From positions 85,837-149,836 of the forward strand of contig BLJB01000174.1 in the NCBI GenBank assembly GCA_013423325.1: 64,000 bases of DNA. The letters are read 5' to 3'. Every line of letters starts with the position of its first letter. The first letter of the stretch is position 1. Positions 46,336 to 56,122 of this stretch are shown one piece after another. The position numbers were made by a program, and so were the translations under genes. The notes under the pieces are model-generated. The model did no database searches and was not told where the DNA came from. It worked only from the letters and a program-made list of their open reading frames with translations. The DNA comes from Usnea hakonensis. Taxonomy: Eukaryota; Ascomycota; Lecanoromycetes; Lecanorales; Parmeliaceae.

Positions 46336-49300
46336 TCATCCAACATCCATCTCGCTCTCCGCCCCACCAGTCCCATTCCCCCTCTTCTCCCTCACATTAA
46401 AGACAAATTCATCCAACACCCCCGGCCAAGCCCCATCCTCGCTCCACCAACCCATACTCTCATCCTCCAAACTCTTCATCGCGAACACGCCCGTCTGATC
46501 CCACATATCCTTGCTGACGCTCTTCTTCCACTGCGACTCCAGATAGTCAAGCCACAGCGTGAGCCATGGCGTACTGGCTGTGTTCCAGGACAGGGACGGA
46601 GCAGTGAAGAGGAGGCGCCAATATTCGAGCGCGGTTTCCAGGGGTACGATTTTTTGGCCAGGCAGACGGGCGATGAGGAAGGTTTGCTTGTAGACGCGTT
46701 TGAAGAAGTCGGGCGTCATTGCGAGGGAGCGCCGGAAGGAGGCTATCTGGGCTTGTTGTTTAGGGAGTGTTTCGGCGCTATCAGATTACTGGCGTGATTA
46801 GTGGTTGCGTGAGCCTGGAGGTTTCTATCATGGGTATTAAAACATACCGATGATTTTGCCAGCCACTGAGAAACCCGTCACGAGTGAATTCGCCCATGGT
46901 AGGTGCCCCAAGCTCTGTGAGAATCGCGAGGACTACAACTTCGTCTAGCTTGACGCCTAGGTCCGTCAAGTATCGCATCGAGCCTTCGATCCCAATCTTG
47001 TCTGGTTCCTCCCTTGCATTTTCTGGCAGGCGGTGATATCAGCACGGCCACGTTAGCAGAAGAGGCCAGATATGGAACATACCTCGATACTTGTCAAATA
47101 ATTTGTTCAGAGCTAGGGTAGTTGCAGTGCCCGATGAGCCTGCCGAGCCATTCGAATTCTGGAAATACCTATCGTCAGAAATTTTAGAATTAGCATAGTG
47201 GTTCTTTTTCTTGATGCGTGCTCTGACAGAACGCCGCTCTTCGAGGTAGAAAGCCAAGGATTTGCGTTGACTGAAAGCCTCTGCTTTTGCGTGTTCGAGG
47301 GCCTGTTTAGGCGTCATGTTCATCCATTCCTTTCCGGCTTTTTTTGGAAGTCCTGGTTGGGATGGCCATACTGGGAGAGATTCAAAAGCCGAATCTTTTA
47401 AACAAGATTGCGCAGTCGCATTCATTTTGCCCGGTAGCTTCGCATGTCCTAGTCTCGGTGTTTCTGGTGGTGTACTTATGGGCGACTCCTTCACTAGAGG
47501 CTTGGGGGACAAAGGTGGAATGCTGGTGGGCATATGTTCCACTCCTACTCCTGGTGACGGTGGCGAGACATTTTCATGTACTTCTCTCACTCCTGGCCCT
47601 GGTGATGATGGTCGCGTTTCAACCTCGCTATTGCCCGTAACCCGAAAATTTGAATGTGGCTGTCTCGTGAGAGGAGCTCCGAAATGGTCATAGCCTGTGT
47701 CACCTTCCACATCCAAAACTTGATCGCTTACATGATTACAGCGATCTGCTGTTGACGGGGGCGGGCTTCTTGCTGGCGAATCTGGAGGAATTTCTGCTCC
47801 TGTAGCATAGCCTCCTGCTGATGAAAATTTGCATCCTTCCGTCGAAGCTGAACGTCTTTCTGTGCTTGGAGGATCGTCTGGTGTTGCGAAGTCTGCGATT
47901 GTGCCGGCATTGAAGCCCGACGGTGGGAAGACGTACTTGGCGTCGCTACTGCGTTCGATGCGCGGAGCGCTAGACTCTGACGCGGGTATGGGTAAATAAT
48001 GCGATACACATTTGGCAAGTGGTGGGCTGATTCCTTGAAAGACTTCGCCTTTGGTAACCTTCGATGGCTTTTCTTGGGAAGCTGCTGCGTTGGCAACTGG
48101 ATTTGAAGGCGGAGCACGAACGGACTCGTGACTAGGGCTGCTGTTGAGCAAACTTGATTCTAGATCTGAGTCCTCTTCCATTCCGCTATGGCAACTATCA
48201 GCGCTGGTAGTGGGAACTTCTTGTCTTGTCACTTCGTGATCAGATTCATGCGATTCATTCATCAGTGTCTTTGAAGGCTGGATAAGGATCTTCAAGATGC
48301 GCAGAGCTTCTCGATCATCGTCTCCGGAGACTTTTATCACTGTGCCATTTTGTGTGCTCTGTTTCATATGTTTCAGTATCTTTTCCGCATCTGAGGCTGT
48401 TCGAGGTCCCAGGCATTGCCGCTCCAAATGCTTGAGCCTAGCCAGTATATCATCGTTTTGTAGCAGTCGAGCTAACCAAGCGAGCAGCGTGATTGCCTCT
48501 TTTTGTGGCTCTGGCCTTGATCTATCAGTCAATTTTGCATCAAACGTTGGGTTGCCACTCGGGGGCCGGGTCAGAAGCGCATCGTCGAGTTCGGATTCTG
48601 GAGGCAAGGATGATACATATGCGCATTCGCAGGGCGAACGTGAGCATCTCATACAAGCGTCTTCTGACAAGATGGCTTCGCTGTCAAAGTGACTGAGCAC
48701 GAAGGCTCGCTGGTCTTCTCCTTCTCTGGCAAAGATATCCGAGTTATCGCATTGTTTTGGAGATTTAGAAGGTGTGTCTCGATGAAGCACCAATGAAGCT
48801 TTGCGTTTGGACTTGGGAAAGCTTACAACACTCTTTCCACGGCTTGCCCTTCTCCTGCTTGTTCTTCGACGCGAAATGGAGCGGACTTGCTCATCAATGG
48901 TATATTGGGGCAATCTGAGTTTGTACGCAAGCTCACGAGCCTCCTTTGTTGGCATGAGCAAGCCCCAGATTCCAGTAGTCATACCATTTTCTGGCGATGA
49001 GGACCTGCGCCTGACTTTTGATCGACCACGAGGTCGCTCGCCATCAGTCTCTGCATCGATTTGGCCATTATTTTCTTCGATGACGGACGGAAGAGATGCA
49101 TTCTTTGGTCTCGGAGTAGCTGGAGGCTGTACACTACTTTCAGCCTCGTCCACGTGGCCATACGTTAGACGCTTGCCCGGCGGACTTGCTGGTGGGCTCT
49201 CAGTTGGTTGATCAATGCTCATTGCTTTCAATGCTTCCGGAACCATATCGCTGAAATCATCTCGGCAATCCATGTCTGCGGTCGCAGGCGTATCACGAGA

Positions 49301-50973
49301 CTTGCTCCCCTGAGTAGATGATACCTCTGTGGCATCGAGATCTTCCCTTTCATCTGGATGCGGCTCTGGAACCAAGACTGCACGAAGTGGATTTTCTCGT
49401 GCTTCAGGCGACCCTTCTTTTTCCTCTTCCGAGGACGACGAAGACTTGTAAAAGCACGCGTCTTCCCACATGAGTAATGCACAAGTTTCCTCGTCTTTCT
49501 CGAGGTCAGTGAGGATATCACTAATGGCGTCAGACTCAAGCGAAAGACCTTCTAGACAGTGCTGAATCATCGGAATGACCTCATACTCCTGAAAAGCACC
49601 TCCTCGATAGAGCCCAATATAATTACTTAACTCCTTTAGAACTGATGTTTCCTCCCGAGTTTGAACACTTTTTACCTCTTCCCTAAGAGATACCACATCT
49701 TTGGAGAACGGGGAATGGGCGGAGCTTCGACGGGCCTTTCTTTTATCAGATGGAATGTGATCCGTTGGTATGCCATAACTCTGGAGACAGGTGATAAGCG
49801 ATTCGTTGCTCATATCGCTGTTGAATGCATCACGATAGTGCCAGGTTGCCATTTCGAGATCAACGCTACCATTCTGTACATGTTCATACACAGCCCAGAG
49901 CTGCCTTCGCGTCAACTGTTGCACGTCTTCATCATCTTCTTGAGCTCTTGTAGTAGCTTCTTCTTTGGCCTTGTCCATGTTGTCTGCTGTATCTCTAGGT
50001 AAGAGATCTCTAAAGATGGTGCTGACATGTATGTCTTTCTCATGATCAACATCAACGCCAATCATCAGTTCCCTCGATCGTCCACTTGGGCGCATGTATG
50101 GCTTTCGAACGTCTCCCGTAGAAGTCTCGAGGTGCACGTTCATCATTTGTAAGGTCCAATGAAAGGTCCTTTCGTCCATAATGGGCCGGTGTAAAGCGAA
50201 CCGGAAGAGCTTAGGCAGATCTTCCCTTTTGATCCAAGTATTTGGGCGATCAGCCTGGAAAAGCCAAGAATTGAAGAGCCTTTTCCTTGATTCCCAGAAA
50301 GAGGACTCTCCAAACGATACTGCGCACTCGGAGATTGAGTCTCTGGAGTACTGCAATGGAGGCCTCGTGTCCGAACGTTCGAGATCCTTCCTTATAGCCT
50401 GCTCACTGTCAGGGTCGTGACCGAAGCTGCCCATGTCCTCGAGCAGCTGCACGGGAGTTTTCATCTTCCTCTTCCATCGTCCCGTTTTCAAGTCCTCTCG
50501 CTGTAATATAGTCCATTGCTCCTCTGCAGTCAACATCCTCACTTCCTTCTTTCTGGGAAGGATCCGGGGCCTTGATACTTGAGAGGGGCCAGCGATAACG
50601 AGCTGATTCCGAAGTTGCAGGGTAAAACCGTAAAGATATCCTTCCAGTCACGAGCTTGAAAGTCATGCAATAGAATGCTAGGAAAACATGATATACATAC
50701 GCGTTTATTGCTTGCTCCAAGTTCCATGAGTGAGATTTGAGATGCTGCATGAAGTCAGAAAGTCAGTCAGTCGCTCTTGCCCAAGTCACACAGGCACTGA
50801 AATATTAAGGAGGCAAGTAGATGCCAAAAAGACAAAATTCACAGTCAAAATTCGGCTGTGAGAAAAATCGCTGAGATGCACCATACCTTAGCAGCGACGC
50901 TGTCTTTGGTTGACGTGAAGCCCACGAACTGGGACATCAGCGCCTTCTGTTGAGACGTATATGAGGAAGGCAT
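46336..50973 (-). CDS. DCN1: DCN1-like NEDD8 ligase co-factor for cullins, split by a 3.5-kb intron
   Basis: Scaffold-type E3 that stimulates Ubc12/Rbx1 transfer of NEDD8 onto cullins. Five exons: 50973-50887, 50744-50701, 47168-47083, 47022-46848 and 46777-46336, giving 277 residues, the normal family length. Exons 1-2 encode the UBA-like region (SQFVGFTSTKDSVAAK|HLKSHSWNLEQAINA). Exons 3-5 encode the PONY domain: TLALNKLFDKYRENAREEPDKIGIEGSMRYL, TMGEFTRDGF, KRVYKQTFLIARLPGQK, and the acidic tail ESEMDVG. Splicing GC|GTATGT (50700) to GATAG|G (47169) rebuilds INAYFQNSNGS, as in orthologs, and a TGCTAAT branch site lies 22-28 nt before the acceptor. Intron 2 is 3,532 nt, against 47-150 nt elsewhere in the window, and contains a long same-strand open frame (next entry). 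Confidence 0.88.
47039..50536 (-). CDS. Long open frame inside DCN1 intron 2, continuous with DCN1 exon 3
   Basis: An uninterrupted frame from ATG 50536 runs through the DCN1 intron, across the exon-3 acceptor at 47169 and into exon 3 in the DCN1 frame; without the exon-3 donor it stops at 47039. I do not recognise a domain. Residues 1-320 look folded: WTILQREDLKTGRWKRKMKTP, WESRKRLFNSWLFQADRPNTW, FRFALHRPIMDERTFHWTLQMMN. The middle and end are Ser/Pro/Glu-rich with basic patches (SRRRTSRRRASRGK). With DCN1 exons 4-5 it would carry a C-terminal PONY domain. The frame can also be reached from the UBA exon by a 148-nt intron ending CCTTCCCAG (50553), giving INA|KKEVRML and a 1,405-residue UBA-insert-PONY protein. 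No stop separates it from exon 3, so an independent nested gene would need splicing I cannot see. Confidence 0.6.
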   Translation of the reverse strand: MLTAEEQWTILQREDLKTGRWKRKMKTPVQLLEDMGSFGHDPDSEQAIRKDLERSDTRPPLQYSRDSISECAVSFGESSFWESRKRLFNSWLFQADRPNTWIKREDLPKLFRFALHRPIMDERTFHWTLQMMNVHLETSTGDVRKPYMRPSGRSRELMIGVDVDHEKDIHVSTIFRDLLPRDTADNMDKAKEEATTRAQEDDEDVQQLTRRQLWAVYEHVQNGSVDLEMATWHYRDAFNSDMSNESLITCLQSYGIPTDHIPSDKRKARRSSAHSPFSKDVVSLREEVKSVQTREETSVLKELSNYIGLYRGGAFQEYEVIPMIQHCLEGLSLESDAISDILTDLEKDEETCALLMWEDACFYKSSSSSEEEKEGSPEARENPLRAVLVPEPHPDEREDLDATEVSSTQGSKSRDTPATADMDCRDDFSDMVPEALKAMSIDQPTESPPASPPGKRLTYGHVDEAESSVQPPATPRPKNASLPSVIEENNGQIDAETDGERPRGRSKVRRRSSSPENGMTTGIWGLLMPTKEARELAYKLRLPQYTIDEQVRSISRRRTSRRRASRGKSVVSFPKSKRKASLVLHRDTPSKSPKQCDNSDIFAREGEDQRAFVLSHFDSEAILSEDACMRCSRSPCECAYVSSLPPESELDDALLTRPPSGNPTFDAKLTDRSRPEPQKEAITLLAWLARLLQNDDILARLKHLERQCLGPRTASDAEKILKHMKQSTQNGTVIKVSGDDDREALRILKILIQPSKTLMNESHESDHEVTRQEVPTTSADSCHSGMEEDSDLESSLLNSSPSHESVRAPPSNPVANAAASQEKPSKVTKGEVFQGISPPLAKCVSHYLPIPASESSAPRIERSSDAKYVFPPSGFNAGTIADFATPDDPPSTERRSASTEGCKFSSAGGYATGAEIPPDSPARSPPPSTADRCNHVSDQVLDVEGDTGYDHFGAPLTRQPHSNFRVTGNSEVETRPSSPGPGVREVHENVSPPSPGVGVEHMPTSIPPLSPKPLVKESPISTPPETPRLGHAKLPGKMNATAQSCLKDSAFESLPVWPSQPGLPKKAGKEWMNMTPKQALEHAKAEAFSQRKSLAFYLEERRSVRARIKKKNHYANSKISDDRYFQNSNGSAGSSGTATTLALNKLFDKYRGMFHIWPLLLTWPC

Positions 50974-52029
50974 CCTCAAGCGGTCCAGTGTGTGATATTT
51001 TACCAAGGGATATAGGAGGAATCAAGATTTGTTAGCAGATCATATTGCTTATCAGAGGTGTCGAAGTGAGAAGTCGAGGCTTTGAGAGGTGCCCTGCATG
51101 ACGATACTCGTAGGGCTGAGTCCGGCTACACTAGAGTACACGAAACGGACCGGGCAAACCAACCGATCTTTTGGAACCTTTTCCGTACAAATATGGTGGT
51201 TCCGATGGCATTTTAAGGTTGGAATGATCAATTCACCAATGAGCTCCATTCCATCGTCACAGGAAAATATGAGTCAAGGTCTCCAGTATTGCAACAACAC
51301 TCCTACAGCGCACTGCATTCATCGAGTCTTACTGGCGAAGAAATTTCGAGGACTGCCAACACTGAGTCTATGAAACCAGTGTCTCTTACCAAGCACACAG
51401 CGACTAATGTATTAGCTTATTGATCATTTTAAGAGTGCTCCATGTGTCCCAACGTAAAGGTAATCAGAACGGTTGCGGAGGTATTTCGTTCGACGGATTT
51501 CTTATCTTCTAGACTTGCCTTTTGCTGTCCGATGGCGTTGGAGTGAACTAATCTCATAGGACTTGAGAAGGAGGAGGTTTACGGTGTGGAGGAGGTTATT
51601 GGAAGCAAGGGTGAGGATGGCAGTAAAGGAGAGGCATGTAGAGGATGTTGTCGGCCAAAGAGAGTGGACGGTGGGGGATTTCAGGGTTCAGGCATTCACT
51701 TTGTTGGATACTTTTCTATCTACGATTACTTCATGATGTTTTTGAATATCTTGTGCTGGGAACCATGATACTTGGAACCGAACTGCGGGTGCAGGCCCCA
51801 ATTCTCGGTCGTAGGTGTAAAAGACCATCGGAGGAGGTCCATTGTCCTCTGGTGCTCGGTCAAGAAGCCGCGTGTATCTAGGACAGGCCAAACGCAAGCT
51901 GCTTGGTTGGAGCAACACCAATTTCATTTAAAGAGACATGTTGGCATTAGATATAAGTGCGGAACTTTGCTACTCCAGTCATACTATACACAACCGCTCA
52001 TGTCTATAATTTGGACTTCACGACAGACT
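50974..52029. other. Intergenic stretch, DCN1 promoter and HD gene 3' side
   Basis: 1.06 kb. No supported coding frame or repeat. Presumed DCN1 promoter followed by the 3' UTR of the HD-domain gene. Confidence 0.4.
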
Positions 52030-52653
52030 TCATTTTCCAAGTTCAGCTTCCTCCTCATACCAGCTCCGGTATTTCTTCGCCTCTCGAGTCCTAACTGCCG
52101 CCATCTCTCTTCCAGTTGGCGTTTTCATGAGTCGCTCGAGATTTTCAAGTCTCTCGGCGAAGTAGGTCATTGATTCATCTATAGTGTGTCCCTGATGTGC
52201 GTGGTACACGAAGAATCGAGCAATCCCGATAGCGCCGATGGAATCTAAGCGGTCTGCATCTTGGACCACCGCCAACTCCCGATGTTGGGAAAGAAAGGCC
52301 TGGACCTTTGCGGGATCCTTGACCTCTTTCGTATATGACACGTGGTTGACGATGGCTTGGACTTCCACCGCGATTGCCGCATCGGCCTTGAACCCGAGCA
52401 GAAGACGTTCAACCATGGTTTCACCATCTTCTGCTTCTTTCAGATATTTCCGATCCCCAACGTCGTGAAGCAGGCTCGCCAGCGTTATGATATCTGAGTT
52501 GTAGCGAATTGTGGAGTCGGAGCTGTTCTCGAGGGCTTCGATTTTCTTCGCAAGTCGGAGGACTCGCTGGATATGTGTGTAATCGTGTGAGGAATCGTAA
52601 TTGTTCATGTGCTCCTGCACGTATCTAGTGACTTGTTCGATGAGTGACTCCAT
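52030..52653 (-). CDS. HD-domain phosphohydrolase (YedJ/YpgQ-like)
   Basis: Small metal-dependent phosphohydrolase of the HD superfamily. Single exon, 207 residues, the normal size of the bacterial YpgQ/YedJ group, some of which hydrolyse nucleotides. Metal ligands are visible: His27 within SSHDYTHIQRV, His63-Asp64 in LLHDVGD, and Asp132/Asp134 in VQDADRLDSIGAIGIARFF. No signal peptide or membrane span, so a soluble cytosolic enzyme is expected. The substrate is not predictable from sequence. The promoter carries two short minisatellites. A bacterial origin of this family in fungi has been suggested for similar genes; composition here is not obviously foreign. Confidence 0.9.
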   Translation of the reverse strand: MESLIEQVTRYVQEHMNNYDSSHDYTHIQRVLRLAKKIEALENSSDSTIRYNSDIITLASLLHDVGDRKYLKEAEDGETMVERLLLGFKADAAIAVEVQAIVNHVSYTKEVKDPAKVQAFLSQHRELAVVQDADRLDSIGAIGIARFFVYHAHQGHTIDESMTYFAERLENLERLMKTPTGREMAAVRTREAKKYRSWYEEEAELGK

Positions 52654-52684
52654 TGAAGATGAGATATTGGATTCGGTGGAGCTG

Positions 52685-52765
52685 TGTCAGGGTGGATAGA
52701 TGCTGATGTCAGGGTGGGTACTGCTGTGTCAGGATGGATAGAAATTGATGTCAGGGTGGATGAGT
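52685..52765. repeat. Four imperfect 20-22-bp units starting TGTCAGG
   Basis: Units begin at 52685, 52707, 52727 and 52749 and share TGTCAGGGTGGATA-like sequence. They lie 32-112 bp upstream of the HD-gene start, a position that suggests promoter or leader. Confidence 0.75.
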
Positions 52766-52847
52766 TGCCGAGAAAATGTATTTGAGGAAGGGAGGTATAT
52801 ATAGAGAGACGCCCGGTGCTAAGGGCCGCGAGCCCGCATTGTTCGTG

Positions 52848-52895
52848 CGCCATTGTGTTAAGTCGCCACTGTGTTAAGTCGCCACTGTGTCGAGT
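52848..52895. repeat. Three 16-bp tandem units CGCCACTGTGTTAAGT-like
   Basis: 52848-52863, 52864-52879 and 52880-52895 differ by one to two bases. About 200 bp upstream of the HD-gene start. Confidence 0.85.
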
Positions 52896-53627
52896 AGGCT
52901 TTGTGTCGATGACAGAAGAGGGGTAGATTTGAGTCAATGGAGTGACGGATATGTGTATGTCCGCACAAAGAAATCTTGCACAGCGCTAGTATGGCTGCAA
53001 CCCTAAGGTAATTGAGCTTTAGACCCAATCATTTTGTCCAGACAACTCATCGCCGTCTGAATACGTATATATATATAATCAAGCATAATGATCTATGGAG
53101 GAATGCAAGGAGTAAGGGGTGTTATATATGACTTGCACGGTAAAGTAGCAAAGAAAATAGATTAGTGCTCCTGCTGTATGCATGAAGAAATATGCATGGA
53201 AGCAGGTAGATGGAGGCACAATCATTCGACTAGATAAAGAATACATTCTTTGTTCCTTCGATCCAAACTCTATGATCCTGCCACACGCCACACATGTTGT
53301 TTCTGGATCGCCAAGGAAAACGATGCTACCTTAAGGCTGAATGCAGTGACAAATAGGTATACGTATTGTATTCATGCTACATGCCGTCCTGTAAGACAAA
53401 GAGGCGATGCTACCCTACCTAACTTAGGCAGCCGACTACCTTAGGGATCCAGCGCACTGGCTTTAAGATGATCGACATATTCAAGCCGCCTCCCTTGCCC
53501 CATATATTCTCCTCTCAATGGCACGTTATGGAATTTACATTCAAGATGATGACAGGTGCAGTATCTTCCGTGTCCAGAGTAGAAGCAAACATCATTCACT
53601 GCTTACCTTTCTCCTCTCATTACGACC

Positions 53628-55629
53628 ATGGTGAGCGAGTCGAATTCGACACTCCTGTCGACTTTTGCCAGCAGCCACAATTCGCGTTATCAAGCTGCTC
53701 ATCTTCCCGACAACCTGGACGATGATTCGCCACCAGCTGAGGCGCGCGGCTTGTCTTCAATCTATGATCGCTACATTTCAGATTCTTGGTGGTTTGAGTT
53801 CCTCAGCTGGCTGCTGGCTACCGTCATGCTCCTCGCTCTCCTCATAGTATTTGGTAAATTCGATGGGAAATCTCTTTCTCAATGGCATTCAAAGCTTACT
53901 CTGAACACGATAATCGCCGTTGTGAGCTAGTTGGTGCAGATGGTCCTCTTGGTTCCGATCGCAAGTAGCCTCAGCTAGCTTCAATGGTTGTGGTATCGTG
54001 ACAGGAAGCCGCTCAAAGACATTTCGTACTTCCAAGAAGCAGGGACAGGGCTCGTGAGTAGTGTGGTGCTCTTGTATAAGCGCCGTGCCAGTCTCATCGT
54101 CTGGCTGGGAGTTATCTGTATGATACTACAGGCTCTGTTCGGCCCATTCGCTCAGCAGGCCCTATCGCTTCCTATACGGCACATCCCTGTTGGTGAAGAC
54201 GGAAAGATCAGTCGAAGTCTTACGTACGACACCCCATTGGGAACAGAACAGATCGGCAGCATTAGTTCCCCTGAAGTAGTTCCTGAAATGAAACTGGCAA
54301 TATTGACTGGCTTACTGCGAGATGGCGTCAGCCCGTCGGAAGTCGAAGGCAGCAGCGTCACTGGCAATTGTACCTTTGGGGTCTTCACTTCGATGGCTGT
54401 TTGCGCATCGGTCGAGGATGTGACTTCGAGTATTGTGGCAGATTGTAAGGACACTGAACATTTCAGCGGTATTTCGGACGACAAGTGCTCGTATACCGTG
54501 CCAGCGTTGCGCCAGACCCGCCCGTTCAGTAACGTAAGAACCCATGCTAGGGAAGACCCTCATTCGACTTTATATATGGGCGCAGGCATGATCTATGTCG
54601 ACGCCGAAATGGGAGACACCTCGGAAACCCCTATAAATGCTACATTAATCGAATTCTACATCATTTATGTTCCTGATTTGACTCTCTTGCCCCAACCGAA
54701 TACCGGCAGTACCGACTACACCGGAAAGCTTGCTGCTTTGAAGGGGACGTTGAGCCTTTGTGCGCACACCTACAATTCTTCGATGCAATTCGGCGTCACG
54801 AACACAGTATTAGAAGCGCAAGAGACGGATCTGCCTTGGAGTCATGGGTCCGCCGTAAATGATAATAATTTGGAGGGATATGTTGCTTCCGTATCGGGAA
54901 CATCTGACACCCTGTTCATGAACCCCATGTCAATGAATGGCCTTAGCATATGGATGATCACCTCGACCTTCAACGGGACTGCTATAATGCCACCACAACC
55001 ACCGCCTCCCACTCCTTCTTTAGTTGTCAACAATAACAGCCCAAGTATATTCTCCACGCTAGCGTCCAAGCAGGTAGCGACGCATTTGTACGGCAGTGAG
55101 ACGGGAGTCAAGGTCACAGACGGCGTGGGCGCAATGTCAAAATATTTAGACAATGTTGCGATGAGCATGTCAAACGGGTGAGCGCTTAAAACCCAACCCT
55201 GCTTCTCCCCTCAAAAGCCGTCTCCCCATTTCTCAGCCTTGTTCCTTGCCTACCAATCGCTAACCCAACCCTCTTGCCCCACACAGCCTCCGCACCACTA
55301 GCACAACCCCCACCTTCCAAACCGGCAAATCCTACACCACGGATATCTACTTCGAAGTGTCTTGGCCCTGGCTCATCATCCCCATTCTCACCATCCCCAT
55401 CACCCTTATCTTCTTCGTTCTCACCATCCTACGAAGCTCGCGGAACAATATCCCGGCTTGGAAATCGTCCCGGCTTGCGGCATTACAGGCGTTGAATCCG
55501 AGGATTAGGGACAAGTTGGGGGATGGGATGGGGAAGAATAGTGAGTTGGAGGAGGTGGTGAGGAGAGAGGGTATGTATGTGAGGTTAAGGGGTATGGGTA
55601 TGGGGAGATGGGAGCTGGGGGATGAGTAA
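53628..55629 (+). CDS. DUF3176 multi-span membrane protein with two in-frame TAG codons
   Basis: Fungal membrane protein of unknown function (DUF3176). Spans are visible near the N-terminus (FLSWLLATVMLLALLIVFG and LNTIIAVV...), at SLIVWLGVICMILQALFG, and before the C-terminus (WPWLIIPILTIPITLIFFVLTI), with a large Thr/Ser-rich loop holding several NxT/S sites. The frame is interrupted by TAG at 53928 and 53976. Both lie in a 57-nt segment (53922-53978) that looks coding for the second span but is bounded by GTGAGC and CTAG. Removing it as a phase-0 intron gives exons 53628-53921, 53979-55177 and 55287-55629, 611 residues. Otherwise this is a pseudogene with two nonsense changes, both explainable as CAG to TAG. 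The 109-nt second intron is ordinary. Confidence 0.65.
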
Positions 55630-56122
55630 CGGGGGTGAGGGTTGGGATAGGTGTGCGTTTTTAAGATAATTACACCGACTACTGAATGATGTTATTGGTA
55701 AACTAACCCCTGTTGAATCCTACAGTTGCATGTAACAAATCTGTACTCAGCAAAAGCTGCAGTTTTGGTTTGAATGCTATATCATAGTTTTGTAGCTAAT
55801 TCACAGTTATGGTACATTGCTTACCCGCACCGGTTGCATTATCCGCTTTGGTGTGGAAGGGATGGGGCTATCTATAGTCCTCCCTGCTTGTCGATCTTTC
55901 CACAAAGAGCGGCGTCTTACGAGGTCCGTCTATATATGCTGAGAGAGGGTACCCTCAGCTATGCAATGCTGATCAAAGATCTTCGATCGATCTTTTCAAA
56001 AGGTAATGAACGGTGACCAACAGGACAACTGGAACCCACAGGATAGGGGCCCGAAACGCTAAGATCAGGAATTCAAGTGTGAGGGTTTTTGATTGCCCGC
56101 CCATCTCCTCCCCTCTCCAAGC
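55630..56122. other. Convergent intergenic stretch before pseudogene
   Basis: About 0.5 kb between the DUF3176 3' end and the minus-strand relic. Nothing supported. Confidence 0.4.

Larger units (their letters stand above)
52654..53627. promoter_or_regulatory. Divergent promoter HD gene/DUF3176 gene, with minisatellites
   Basis: 0.97 kb holding two tandem-repeat blocks (listed separately), a TA run at about 53067-53078 and no supported coding frame. Confidence 0.4.

Noticed and set aside
50409..50750. Read-through of the UBA exon as a separate 113-residue protein
   Set aside because: The frame past 50700 contains no conserved sequence, and splicing at GTATGT gives the exact DCN1 continuation.
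36133..50973. Secondary-metabolite gene cluster
   Set aside because: No synthase, tailoring enzyme or cluster regulator is present; the linked genes are ubiquitin-ligase regulators.
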